Assembly (NCBI RefSeq): GCF_001269905.1
Contig: NZ_LHVK01000021.1
Span: 87,604 to 151,603, forward strand
From: Pseudomonas corrugata
GTDB taxonomy: Bacteria; Pseudomonadota; Gammaproteobacteria; Pseudomonadales; Pseudomonadaceae
Length of the DNA: 64,000 nucleotides
Reading direction: 5' to 3'
Positions 18,363 to 27,539 of the stretch are shown here, one piece after another. Below the pieces are notes generated by a model. That model searched no databases and had not been told where the DNA came from. It saw nothing but the letters and a program-made list of their open reading frames with translations. The position numbers were made by a program, and so were the translations under genes. The stretch's first letter is position 1. Every line of letters starts with the position of its first letter.

Positions 18363-18377
18363 ATAACGTTAGGTTAT
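18363..18377. promoter_or_regulatory. LysR-type dyad between lysR and the ProU-type operon
   Basis: ATAAC, GTTAG, GTTAT (extended to GATAAC/GTTATC) is a perfect inverted repeat. It lies 116 bases before the divergent LysR start and 202 before the ATPase gene. The rest of the 331-base gap is AT-richer than the surroundings and holds no gene. Confidence 0.65.
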
Positions 18378-18578
18378 CCAAAAAGCCCTGTAAATGTTGT
18401 TGGATTTAAGACCCGGATCCCCATAGATTTAAAAAAAGCCCGACCACAAGGGCAAACAATAAAAACCAGGTACAGGTCATGCGCATATTCATCCTTTATT
18501 ACTGCCCGCCTAAATTACCAACGCTCGAGCTCAATTTGGTTTCGTGCGCTGTAGCGTTACACGCAAAGGAGGGACGCA

Positions 18579-19739
18579 ATGACTAATCCAGACGAAATAA
18601 TTTCCGTTAAAAATGTTTTTAAAATATTTGGCGCACAACCTGATGCGGCGATGAAAATGCTTAGCGCCGGAGCAAGCAAAAAGGATGTCTTTGAGAAAAC
18701 GGGCCAAGTAATTGGTGTTTTCGACGCCAGCTTTGCCGTCAAGCGCGGTGAAATCTTTGTGATCATGGGACTTTCAGGCTCTGGGAAGTCCACGATGGTG
18801 CGATTGTTCAACCGCCTTATCGAGCCGACGTCCGGCAGTATTTATCTGAACGGTCGAGAAATTACAGGCCTGGATGACAAAGCTCTACTCGATGTCCGCC
18901 GCAAAGAGATGGGCATGGTGTTCCAGTCTTTTGCTTTGATGCCCCATATGAGCGTTTTGGAAAATACCGCCTTTGGGCTGGAAATTTCCGGCATCAATGA
19001 AAAGGAACGACATGGTCGCGCCAGGGAAGCCCTCGCCCAGGTCGGTCTTGCAGGACAGGAACACAGTTATCCGCATCAACTTTCCGGCGGCATGCAGCAA
19101 CGCGTAGGCCTGGCCCGTGCGCTTGCCAACGACCCGACCATCCTGCTGATGGATGAAGCCTTTTCCGCCCTGGATCCGCTTATCCGTAGCGAGATGCAGG
19201 GGGAGCTCATTCGCCTGCAAGCCGAGCAAAAGCGGACCATCATCTTCATTTCCCACGACATCGAGGAAGCCGTTCGCATCGGCCACCGCATAGCGATCAT
19301 GGAGGGGGGACAGGTCGTACAGATTGGCACACCTCAAGAGTTGATCAGTCAACCGGCCAATGACTATGTACGCACGTTCTTCAAAGGATTCGACAGCTCC
19401 CGGATTCTCAAGGCAGGCGACGTTGCCAGACTTGATCCGGAATGGGTTCGCAAGGCAAATGGCCAAGCACCACAGTTCAAGGCCGGCCTACCGTTCGGTT
19501 ATTTGATCGACGAACTTGGGCAATTACTCGGGGTCGTCGATATCGATACGAGCGGCGCGGGTGGCAGCACGCATTACACCCTCCATAAACACCAGCCCGT
19601 ATTTACCGATACCCCCCTGCACGAGGTGCTGGAGATTGCAGCCCACCTGCCCTATCCGGTCCCAGTACTGGACCGTTCGGGCGCGCTCACCGGGACGCTG
19701 TCAAAGAGCGAGTTACTGCAAACGCTCAGCCGCCATTAA
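18579..19739 (+). CDS. ProV-type ABC transporter ATPase for quaternary amines
   Basis: 386-residue ATPase energising uptake of a betaine-like compound at the inner membrane. The N-terminal extension KKDVFEKTGQVIGVFDASFA is typical of ProV/OpuAA. Walker A GLSGSGKST, signature LSGGMQQRVGLARAL, Walker B ILLMDEAFSALDPL, H-loop ISHD. The C-terminal portion after residue 270 corresponds to the CBS-pair region, which in ProU-type systems senses ionic strength. First gene of an operon with permease (97-base gap) and binding protein. Confidence 0.94.
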   Translation: MTNPDEIISVKNVFKIFGAQPDAAMKMLSAGASKKDVFEKTGQVIGVFDASFAVKRGEIFVIMGLSGSGKSTMVRLFNRLIEPTSGSIYLNGREITGLDDKALLDVRRKEMGMVFQSFALMPHMSVLENTAFGLEISGINEKERHGRAREALAQVGLAGQEHSYPHQLSGGMQQRVGLARALANDPTILLMDEAFSALDPLIRSEMQGELIRLQAEQKRTIIFISHDIEEAVRIGHRIAIMEGGQVVQIGTPQELISQPANDYVRTFFKGFDSSRILKAGDVARLDPEWVRKANGQAPQFKAGLPFGYLIDELGQLLGVVDIDTSGAGGSTHYTLHKHQPVFTDTPLHEVLEIAAHLPYPVPVLDRSGALTGTLSKSELLQTLSRH

Positions 19740-19835
19740 TACAGCCGCGCCCCGCTACGCTGGCGCGTCCCTGATGACCTGAAGTATCCGCGGCCCTTAT
19801 AGCGCCGCTGCGGTGATATGAAGAGGTAAGCCCTG

Positions 19836-20789
19836 ATGTCCGAGTTCAGTTTTCTCGATCCGTTTCAAGTCGCCACTATCCCACTGGGTGATTGGGTTGA
19901 AAGTATCCTCAATTTTCTGGTGCATAACTTTCGCGATGTGTTCCGCGCCATCCGTTGGCCAATTGACCAAGTACTAAACGGCGTCGAATACATTCTGCAA
20001 AGCATTCCACCCAGCATCGGGATCCTCCTGTCTTCTTTGCTGGGATGGCAACTGGCCGGGAAACGCATGGCGTCACTGTGCTTTGTGACACTCACGCTGC
20101 TGGGCCTTATCGGTGTCTGGTCCGAGTCGATGACAACCCTGGCGCTCGTACTGACATCGGTATTCTTTTGCGCCCTGCTAGGTGTACCTCTGGGTATTCT
20201 CTGCGCCCGCAGTGACAATCTGGAAAAGGTCCTGCGGCCCGTACTCGATGCCATGCAGACACTGCCGGCGTTCGTTTATCTCGTGCCCGTCGTCATGCTG
20301 TTCGGCATCGGCAACGTGCCGGGCATCCTGGTGACCATTGTGTTCGCCCTTCCCCCCCTGGTGCGCCTGACGAACCTGGGCATCCGCCAGGTACCTGAGG
20401 ACAAAATAGAAGCCGCCCGCGCTTTTGGCTGCACTCCACGGCAGATGCTGACCCGCGTTCAGTTGCCACTGGCGACATCGACCATTATGGCCGGACTCAA
20501 TCAGACCCTGATGCTGTCCCTGTCGATGGTGGTCATCGCCTCGATGATCTCGGTGGGCGGTCTTGGCCAGATGGTCCTGCGGGGCATCGGCCGCCTGGAT
20601 ATGGGCTTGGCCACGGTCGGCGGCACAGGCCTGGTGCTGCTTGCCATCTTCCTTGACCGCTTGACTCAAGCCATGGGCGCCCGCACCGGAGCCGACCCAA
20701 GCCTGCGCTGGTATCACACCGGTCCCGCAGGCCTTCTGCTACGCCTGTGCGGCGCGAGACAGCCTGCGGGGCGGAGCAAGACCGCCTGA
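19836..20789 (+). CDS. ProW-type ABC transporter permease
   Basis: 317-residue inner-membrane permease with about seven hydrophobic segments. The cytoplasmic coupling loop EDKIEAARAFGCTPRQMLTR is the EAA motif, and the LPAFVYLVPVVMLFGIGNVPG segment is characteristic of glycine betaine/proline permeases. It lies between the ATPase and binding-protein genes. Confidence 0.94.
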   Translation: MSEFSFLDPFQVATIPLGDWVESILNFLVHNFRDVFRAIRWPIDQVLNGVEYILQSIPPSIGILLSSLLGWQLAGKRMASLCFVTLTLLGLIGVWSESMTTLALVLTSVFFCALLGVPLGILCARSDNLEKVLRPVLDAMQTLPAFVYLVPVVMLFGIGNVPGILVTIVFALPPLVRLTNLGIRQVPEDKIEAARAFGCTPRQMLTRVQLPLATSTIMAGLNQTLMLSLSMVVIASMISVGGLGQMVLRGIGRLDMGLATVGGTGLVLLAIFLDRLTQAMGARTGADPSLRWYHTGPAGLLLRLCGARQPAGRSKTA

Positions 20790-20843
20790 CCCTTCTATTC
20801 GATCTGCCGCAGTGAAGTTAAACCCCAAAAAAGGTACACGACG

Positions 20844-21872
20844 ATGTCTGAATTCAAGCTTTCACGCAGCATGCTCAATTGCGCTACAGCCCTCGCCATT
20901 GCGGCCATGTCGCTTTGTGCCAACGCTTCGGCGAACCAACCGGGAGACGGTGTAAAGATCACCCCTATCTTCCCTTCTATTGCTGAAGAGCGATTTCGCG
21001 GTGAAGTGGCCGTCGAGGGCCTTCGAGAGCTGGGTTACAAGGTACAAGAGCCCAAGGAGACAGAGTACAGCGTCATGATGATGGCCTTGGCTAACGGCGA
21101 TGCAGACTTTACGGTGCACTTGTGGGACAAGCTGCACGACAAGTTCTATCAGCAGGCCGGGGGCGACAAGGTCATGGTCAAGGCGGGCGACATCATGCCC
21201 GGCGTACTCCAGGGTTATTTGATCGACAAAAAAACCGCTGACGCGTATGGCATCAAATACATCACTGACCTGAAAAAGCCTGAAATCGCCAAATTGTTCG
21301 ACACCAACGGCGACGGGAAAGCAGACATGACAGGATGCAACCCTGGATGGGGCTGCGAGCTGGTCATCGCCCATCACATGAAGGCCTATGACCTGGAGAA
21401 ATCGATTAACGTGAACCAGGGTTCCTATTTTGCACTGATGGCCGACACCATCACTCGCTATAAAGAAGGGCAGCCGATTCTCTACTTCACCTGGGTCCCC
21501 CAGTGGATCGCCACTGTTTTGGTAGAAGACAAGGATGTGGTCTGGCTGGAAGTACCGAAAACCGACCTGCCGGATGGCAAGAATGATGTCGACACGATGT
21601 ACAAGGGCAAGAACCTTGGCTTTGCAGTAGACAAAGTCGAAGCCGTGTTGAACAAAGACTTCGCCCAAAAAAATCCGGCGGCCTTAAAGTTCCTCTCAGT
21701 GATGCAAATCACCACCGCAGACGAAAGTGCCCAGAACTTGAAAATGCAAGAGGGCGAGAAAAAGCCTGCCGATATCCGTCGTCACGCCAAAGAGTGGGTA
21801 GCCGCACACCGGCAGCAGTTTGACGATTGGTTGCAAACCGCTCGAGCTGCAGCGACACAAGCTAACAATTGA
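20844..21872 (+). CDS. ProX-type betaine-binding periplasmic protein
   Basis: 342 residues with a cleavable signal peptide ending near NASANQ. The mature part follows E. coli ProX logic: aromatic residues in HLWDKLHDKFYQQ, the cysteine pair in GCNPGWGCE, and YFTWVPQWIA, which form the trimethylammonium-binding cage in the family. Third gene of the first transporter operon. It resembles ProX rather than the OpuAC-type protein at 33 kb, so the two transporters probably differ in ligand. Confidence 0.92.
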   Translation: MSEFKLSRSMLNCATALAIAAMSLCANASANQPGDGVKITPIFPSIAEERFRGEVAVEGLRELGYKVQEPKETEYSVMMMALANGDADFTVHLWDKLHDKFYQQAGGDKVMVKAGDIMPGVLQGYLIDKKTADAYGIKYITDLKKPEIAKLFDTNGDGKADMTGCNPGWGCELVIAHHMKAYDLEKSINVNQGSYFALMADTITRYKEGQPILYFTWVPQWIATVLVEDKDVVWLEVPKTDLPDGKNDVDTMYKGKNLGFAVDKVEAVLNKDFAQKNPAALKFLSVMQITTADESAQNLKMQEGEKKPADIRRHAKEWVAAHRQQFDDWLQTARAAATQANN

Positions 21873-22185
21873 TATGAATACAGCGGTGGGGCAAGTCGAT
21901 GACGGGCTCCACCCTGTAGATTTGAGCCAAGTTTTGGATGTAGGCCGGCATAGATTCGATAACCCAGGCAACTGCAAAAACACTTCAATGCCGTCTGACC
22001 ACATAGTCGTTTGAAACTGTAAAAGCTGAACAGTTACGTCTATTGAACACTCGCTCGCATGAACTGCCAACTTTCGCTGGCGGCATACGGTGGTTCAACT
22101 GTTGATGGGACGATGACCGCATTTCTTGGCGCCCGATAGTTTTGCATGACTGGCGTCGGATCGGTTGAATGAACAGGATCTTGAA
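21873..22185. other. Gap between binding-protein and oxidase genes
   Basis: 313 bases. I see no gene, no LysR dyad and no convincing terminator; it presumably carries the promoter of the oxidase operon. Confidence 0.4.
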
Positions 22186-23505
22186 ATGTTGAAAGTATCT
22201 TCGTTACCTGCCGATGACCAATCTTGCGGGTGGTATCACTTGAGCAGGGGGCGCCAGATCAAGCCCGCCCATCAAGGCCATAGCAATGCACGCTGGGTCA
22301 TCGTCGGAGCCGGCTTCACGGGGCTTGCCGCGGCCCGTCAGCTCGCGGCTCATTTTCCTGACGACACCATCCTGTTGATCGAAGCTCAGGAAGTGGGCTT
22401 TGGTACCTCCGGCCGTAATGCCGGATTCGCTATCGACTTGCCGCATGACATCGCCGCAGAGGATTACATAGGTGATATCGCCACGGCAAAAACAACACTT
22501 AAACTTAATCTGAGTGGCCTGAATTATCTAAAAGAGTTGGTTGAACAGCACAGCATAGATTGCCAAATGAAGCATTGCGGCAAATATCAGGCCGCCGTTG
22601 AACCAAGAGGCATCGCCGTTCTGGATGCCTACCGCCGCGGACTCGATAAACTCGATCAGCCCTACCAGATGATCGAGGCTGGTGAACTACCCGAGCATAT
22701 CGGCACGCATTTCTACCGCAAAGCGTTATTTACCCCAGGGACTTCTTTGCTTCAGCCTTCGGCGCTTGTCAAAGGCTTGGCCGACAGTCTTCCCAGTAAT
22801 GTGACGCTGTATGAAAACACTGCAATCACTCATGTGGAATATGGCACAAAGACGGTACTCAAGCATGCCGCAGGTTCAATCACCGCGGACAAACTGATCC
22901 TGACCAATAATGCCTTTGGTATGAGTTTCGGCTTTCTCAAAGGGCGAATGCTGCCGGTGTTCACTTATGCCAGCCTGACCCGCCCCATGACCGAACAAGA
23001 GCAAACTCGCCTCGGCGGCCGACCTTATTGGGGAGTCATCCCTGCGGATCCATTCGGAACTACGGTACGTCGTACACCGGACAACCGTCTTCTGATCCGT
23101 AACAGTTTCAGCTTTAACCCGGACGGCCGCAGTGACTCAAAATACCTGAAACGCTTCGTCGCCAGGCATCAGGCCTCTTTCGAGCAACGGTTTCCTATGT
23201 TGCCTGAGATGAAGTTCGAATATACCTGGGGAGGCGCATTGGCGCTTTCACGTAACCATATGGGCCATTTCGGCGAGCTGGCGCCCAATGTCTACGGGGC
23301 ACTGTGCTGCAACGGGTTAGGTGTTACCCGCGGGACAGCGACCGGCAAACTCTTGGCGGATTGGCTGGCTGGGGAACACTCTGAGCTCATTGATTTCGTC
23401 TTGAAATCACCGGGTCCATGCCCCAACCCACCGGCTCCACTGGTTTCAGCAGGGGTCAATATAAGTTTGCGATGGGGACAATACCGAGCCGGTAAAGAAA
23501 GTTGA
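22186..23505 (+). CDS. FAD-dependent amine/amino-acid oxidase (DAO family)
   Basis: 439-residue flavoenzyme of the DAO superfamily, nearest in style to PuuB and D-amino-acid-type oxidases. FAD-binding VIVGAGFTGLAAARQLA near residue 38, GFGTSGRNAGF, and C-terminal GALCCNGLGVTRGTATGKLL. The ATG at 22186 has AGGA in front; an upstream TTG in frame is less likely. Followed by a DapA-family gene and an aldehyde dehydrogenase. That trio mirrors D-hydroxyproline oxidation, deamination and semialdehyde oxidation, so it may oxidise a D-imino acid; gamma-glutamyl-amine oxidation is the alternative. Confidence 0.85.
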   Translation: MLKVSSLPADDQSCGWYHLSRGRQIKPAHQGHSNARWVIVGAGFTGLAAARQLAAHFPDDTILLIEAQEVGFGTSGRNAGFAIDLPHDIAAEDYIGDIATAKTTLKLNLSGLNYLKELVEQHSIDCQMKHCGKYQAAVEPRGIAVLDAYRRGLDKLDQPYQMIEAGELPEHIGTHFYRKALFTPGTSLLQPSALVKGLADSLPSNVTLYENTAITHVEYGTKTVLKHAAGSITADKLILTNNAFGMSFGFLKGRMLPVFTYASLTRPMTEQEQTRLGGRPYWGVIPADPFGTTVRRTPDNRLLIRNSFSFNPDGRSDSKYLKRFVARHQASFEQRFPMLPEMKFEYTWGGALALSRNHMGHFGELAPNVYGALCCNGLGVTRGTATGKLLADWLAGEHSELIDFVLKSPGPCPNPPAPLVSAGVNISLRWGQYRAGKES

Positions 23506-23643
23506 CCCGCCCCACACTTTAAGAAGTTTCAGTCCGCCTGTTCGTTCTTCTGCAGACGGCTTCCCTTGGTTGAAAAACTGGCTGCGCTGACCTATCGAGC
23601 GGCGCCGCTTGCTAGACAGTGACACTAACTGGAGCAAATTTTG

Positions 23644-24546
23644 ATGAAATTTGAAGGCATCTACACACCGGCCATTACACCCCTGACCTCTGACGGCAGT
23701 ATCGATAAGAAAGCCTTTGCCGAAGTCCTCGAGTACCTGGTCGACTCCAAAGTGCACGGCGTCATTATTGGCGGCTCAACCGGCGAATATTATGCCCACA
23801 CTCCTCAGGAGCGTTTCGACCTGGCCGCCCAGGCCAAGGACGTGTTGCGCGGTCGGCTACCGTTGATCGTGGGTACCGGCGCCATTCGCACTGAAGATTC
23901 GGTCGCCTACGCCGAAGCGGCGAAGGCCATCAAGGCCGATGCATTGTTGGTTGGCTCGCCCCCCTATGCGCTGCCAACGCAAAAAGAGATCGCATTGCAT
24001 GTCAAGGCGGTGGACCGCGCCGCCTCGCTGCCCATCATGCTTTACAACTATCCAGGCCGCATGAGCGTAAGCATGGGCGAGGAATTCTTTGATGAGGTCA
24101 GCGATGTGACAAACATCGTCGCCATCAAGGAAAGCTCCGGCGACATGGCCCAGTTGCACCGTTTGGCCTGTAAATACCCGCGCATCGCCCTGTCCTGCGG
24201 ATGGGACGATCAAGCCCTTGAGTTTTTCGCATGGGGCGCCCGCAGCTGGGTGTGTGCCGGTTCCAACTTCATCCCTCGCGAGCACGTCGCCCTGTACGAG
24301 GCCTGCGTCGTCGAGAAAAATTTCGACAAAGGCCGTCGCATCATGGCGGCGATGATGCCGCTGATGGACGCTCTGGAAGGCGGAAAATTTGTCCAGTCCA
24401 TCAAGTACGGGTGTGAACTGAATGGCTTGAGCACCGGTGGCCTGCGCGCCCCCCTGCAGGGCCTGGATGTTGATGAAAAGCAGACGCTGCAAGGCGTCGT
24501 CACCGAGCTCAAGCGCAACATCGCGCAGATCACTGGAGGTGCCTGA
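23644..24546 (+). CDS. DapA-family lyase/deaminase (HypD-like candidate)
   Basis: 300-residue class I aldolase-type enzyme. Schiff-base lysine K162 in AIKESSGD, Y134 in YNYPGR, and GGSTGE at 43-48 are the family's catalytic features. GGAG is well placed for the ATG at 23644. Immediately followed (1-base gap) by an aldehyde dehydrogenase. In hydroxyproline catabolism a DapA homologue converts pyrroline-4-hydroxy-2-carboxylate to 2-oxoglutarate semialdehyde, which suits this arrangement. A 4-hydroxy-tetrahydrodipicolinate synthase role is unlikely here. Confidence 0.87.
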   Translation: MKFEGIYTPAITPLTSDGSIDKKAFAEVLEYLVDSKVHGVIIGGSTGEYYAHTPQERFDLAAQAKDVLRGRLPLIVGTGAIRTEDSVAYAEAAKAIKADALLVGSPPYALPTQKEIALHVKAVDRAASLPIMLYNYPGRMSVSMGEEFFDEVSDVTNIVAIKESSGDMAQLHRLACKYPRIALSCGWDDQALEFFAWGARSWVCAGSNFIPREHVALYEACVVEKNFDKGRRIMAAMMPLMDALEGGKFVQSIKYGCELNGLSTGGLRAPLQGLDVDEKQTLQGVVTELKRNIAQITGGA

Positions 24547-24547
24547 A

Positions 24548-26038
24548 ATGGCTGATCTACTGACCAAGGAACAGTACGCGGCCATCGCCGCCAAGTTGGA
24601 GTTTCCTACCCAGGCATTCATCAACGGCGAGTTCCGGGATGCCCTCTCTGGAAAAACGTTCATCACGACGAACCCGGCCACGGGTGAAAAGCTTGCAGAG
24701 GTTGCGGCATGCGATGCCCGTGACGTCGACGTTGCCGTGGCTGCCGCCAAGCAGGCGTTCGAGGATGGGCGCTGGCATAAGCTGTCACCGGGCGCACGCA
24801 AGCAAGTGCTGCTGCGCTTCGCTCAATTGCTGGAAGACAATGCACACGAGCTCGCCGTGCTGGAAAGCCTGGACAGTGGCAAGCCAGTCAGCGAGTGCCA
24901 AAACGTCGACGTGCCCGATAGCATCCATACCCTGCGTTGGCATGCGGAATTGATCGACAAGGTGTACGACAGTACCGCGCCGACCGGCCACGGTGCAGTA
25001 ACCCTGGTGGTGCGCGAGGCGATCGGTGTCGTCGGCCTGGTCCTGCCTTGGAACTTCCCTTTGCTGATGCTGGCCTGGAAGATCGGCCCTTCCTTGGCCG
25101 CTGGCTGTTCCATCGTGGTCAAACCGGCCAAGGAAACCACCCTGACCGCATTGCGTGTTGCCGAGTTGGCGCATCAGGCCGGTATTCCGGCAGGCGTATT
25201 CAATATTACCCCTGGCGGCGGCCGGGAGGCTGGCGAAGCGATCGGTCGGCACATGGATGTGGCGATGGTCAGCTTCACCGGTTCTACCGACACCGGCCGG
25301 TTATTTCTCAAGTACGCCTCCGAGTCGAACCTCAAGCGCGTGGTGTTGGAACTGGGGGGTAAGAACCCCGCCGTGGTGATGAATGATTGCGAAGACCTCG
25401 ATCAGGTTGCCCAGTATGTGACCGCAGGCGCTTTCTGGAACATGGGCGAAAACTGCTCGGCCTCCTCACGGCTGATTGTCCATGAAGACGTCAAGGATGA
25501 ACTGCTGAAACTGATCGGCAAGCATTTGCGTGATTGGAAAATGGGCGACCCCCTGGATCCTGAAAATCGCCTCGGTGCCATGATCAGCAAAACGCATTTC
25601 GATAAAGTGCGCTCGTATCTGGAATTGGCCGCCGAGCAGCAACTCAACGTGACGCAAGGTGGCGGGACTGAGTCCGGCGTCTTCGTCCAGCCGACGATCA
25701 TCGACGGAGTCGAACGTGAAAGTCGCCTGTTTATCGAAGAGATCTTCGGGCCGGTACTGAGTGTCACCAGCTTCAGTACTCTCGACGAAGCCATAGAACT
25801 TGCCAACGACACCGTCTACGGCCTGGCGGCATCCGCCTATACCGGCAGCCTGCGTAATGCCTTGCGCCTGTCGCGGGAGATTCGTGCGGGCGTGGTCACA
25901 GTCAACTGTTTCGGGGAAGGCGACGCCTCTACACCGTTCGGTGGCTACAAGGAATCAGGCTTTGGTGGTCGCGACAAATCCGTCTGGGCGCATGACCAAT
26001 ACACCGAGCTGAAAACCATCTGGATTGACGCTTCGTAA
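24548..26038 (+). CDS. NAD(P)-dependent aldehyde dehydrogenase (PuuC-like)
   Basis: 496-residue ALDH. N169 in LPWNFP, K192 in VVKPAKET, general base E268 in LELGGKNP and nucleophile C303 in GENCSASS are all present. The start overlaps the Shine-Dalgarno region at the end of the DapA-family gene (GGAGGTG), so the two are translated together. The substrate is probably the semialdehyde made by the upstream enzymes, for example 2-oxoglutarate semialdehyde. PuuC-type gamma-glutamyl-aminobutyraldehyde oxidation is the alternative. A long hairpin follows. Confidence 0.9.
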   Translation: MADLLTKEQYAAIAAKLEFPTQAFINGEFRDALSGKTFITTNPATGEKLAEVAACDARDVDVAVAAAKQAFEDGRWHKLSPGARKQVLLRFAQLLEDNAHELAVLESLDSGKPVSECQNVDVPDSIHTLRWHAELIDKVYDSTAPTGHGAVTLVVREAIGVVGLVLPWNFPLLMLAWKIGPSLAAGCSIVVKPAKETTLTALRVAELAHQAGIPAGVFNITPGGGREAGEAIGRHMDVAMVSFTGSTDTGRLFLKYASESNLKRVVLELGGKNPAVVMNDCEDLDQVAQYVTAGAFWNMGENCSASSRLIVHEDVKDELLKLIGKHLRDWKMGDPLDPENRLGAMISKTHFDKVRSYLELAAEQQLNVTQGGGTESGVFVQPTIIDGVERESRLFIEEIFGPVLSVTSFSTLDEAIELANDTVYGLAASAYTGSLRNALRLSREIRAGVVTVNCFGEGDASTPFGGYKESGFGGRDKSVWAHDQYTELKTIWIDAS

Positions 26039-26074
26039 CCTGATCAGGCACGTGCTGTATTGACGACGCTCAGT

Positions 26075-26111
26075 AGCCCGGTCACCGCCTCACGCAAGCG
26101 GTGACCGGGCT
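26075..26111 (+). terminator. Terminator-like hairpin after the aldehyde dehydrogenase gene
   Basis: A 14-base stem beginning AGCCCGGTCACC pairs with GGTGACCGGGCT across a 9-base loop, 37 bases after the stop. There is no clear T-run. A degraded copy of part of this sequence recurs at 29536-29565. Confidence 0.6.
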
Positions 26112-26182
26112 ATGGACTCCCTTCGGCTTGTTGGTCGCCTGGTCAGACAGAACCTTTCACAGATTGAACTCTGGACGCCATC

Positions 26183-27529
26183 ATGACTCATTCACCTTTT
26201 TCGATTCCAGCCAACGCCCGACGCATCGACCCAGCCAGACAACGTGCAACTGCATTAAAAAAAGATGGCTCCGCCGAGGACAACGACCGCGTCGAAATAG
26301 GCCCCACGCCGCTGGCTTTTGCGGAGTGGGAACGTTTGGGCCTGGAACCGCCCCATCTGCCCACCCTGCGTACATACCGATTGCAACGACTGGTTGATCA
26401 GTTGGTAGCCCGTGAGCTGGGCGGCATTCTGTTATTCGATCCACTGAATATCCGCTACGCAACCGATACCACCAACATGCAGTTATGGACGACCCATAAT
26501 CCCGCACGGGCATGCTTCGTCGCCGCCAGTGGACATGTTGTCCTGTGGGACTTTCATGGCTGCGATCACCTGTCCGCCCACTTGCCGCTGGTGACAGAGT
26601 TGCGCAGTGGCGCGTCTTTTTTCTTTTTCGAGACCGGTGAGCACACCGACCGACACGCCAGACATTTCGCCGCGCAAATCGACGAGTTGCTGCGCCAACA
26701 CGCCGGTGTCAATCGTCGGCTTGCGGTGGATCGAATCGAAGTCGCCGGCCTGCGCGCCTTGGATGCATTGGCGATCGAAATTTGCAGCGGCCAGGAAGTG
26801 ACTGAATTCTCCCGCATGATCAAGGGCCCTGATGAGGTCAAGGCGATGCGCTGTGCGGTGGCCGCGTGCGAAGCTTCGGTAGCCGAAATGCACCAGGCCA
26901 TGCGTGCCGGCGTGACTGAAAACGATGTCTGGGCCGCCCTGCATGCCGGTAATATCCGCCGCGGTGGCGAATGGATCGAGACCCGAATTCTCAGCTCCGG
27001 CCCTCGCACCAATCCCTGGTTCCAGGAGTCTGGCCCACGGGTGTTGAGCGACGGCGACCTATTGTCATTCGACACGGATCTGATCGGCACCTACGGCATG
27101 TGCGTGGACATGTCCCGCAGTTGGATCTGCGGCGGGCTGGAGCCTACGGCCGAACAGAAACGCCTGTATCGAATTGCCCATGACCATATCACCCACAACA
27201 TCGAGCTGATCAAGCCAGGCGTGCACTTCACGGAGCTGACCAAACAGTCGCATCGGCTGCCCGAACTCTGCCGCGCCCAGCGATACGGCGTGCTGTTCCA
27301 TGGCGTCGGCCTGTGCGACGAGTACCCCAGTATCCGCTATCCGGAGGACTTGGAATCTTACGGATACGAGGGCGAGCTGCAGCCAGGCATGGCCCTTTGC
27401 GTCGAAGCGTACGTGGGTGAAGTGGGTGGCCGCGATGGCATCAAGTTGGAGAACCAGTTGTTGGTCACCGAAACCGGCTATGAACTGCTGACGCACTACC
27501 CTTTCGACGACAGTTTTCTGCAAGCATGA
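26183..27529 (+). CDS. dddP: DddP-type M24-fold protein (DMSP lyase homologue)
   Basis: 448 residues, the size of DddP, the peptidase-fold enzyme that cleaves dimethylsulfoniopropionate to DMS and acrylate. It follows DddP along its length as I recall that sequence: DNDRVEIGPTPLAF, LLFDPLNIRYATDTTNMQLW, RGGEWIETRILSSGPRTNPW. Iron-ligand positions known for DddP are kept with a uniform offset of two: D297, D299 and D309 in SFDTDLIGTYGMCVD, H373 in FHGVGLCDE, E408 and E423. The catalytic aspartate is D379. Co-directional with the next regulator gene (10-base gap). Given the betaine context, a nitrogen analogue of DMSP is also possible as substrate. Confidence 0.88.
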   Translation: MTHSPFSIPANARRIDPARQRATALKKDGSAEDNDRVEIGPTPLAFAEWERLGLEPPHLPTLRTYRLQRLVDQLVARELGGILLFDPLNIRYATDTTNMQLWTTHNPARACFVAASGHVVLWDFHGCDHLSAHLPLVTELRSGASFFFFETGEHTDRHARHFAAQIDELLRQHAGVNRRLAVDRIEVAGLRALDALAIEICSGQEVTEFSRMIKGPDEVKAMRCAVAACEASVAEMHQAMRAGVTENDVWAALHAGNIRRGGEWIETRILSSGPRTNPWFQESGPRVLSDGDLLSFDTDLIGTYGMCVDMSRSWICGGLEPTAEQKRLYRIAHDHITHNIELIKPGVHFTELTKQSHRLPELCRAQRYGVLFHGVGLCDEYPSIRYPEDLESYGYEGELQPGMALCVEAYVGEVGGRDGIKLENQLLVTETGYELLTHYPFDDSFLQA

Positions 27530-27539
27530 AACTTGATCG

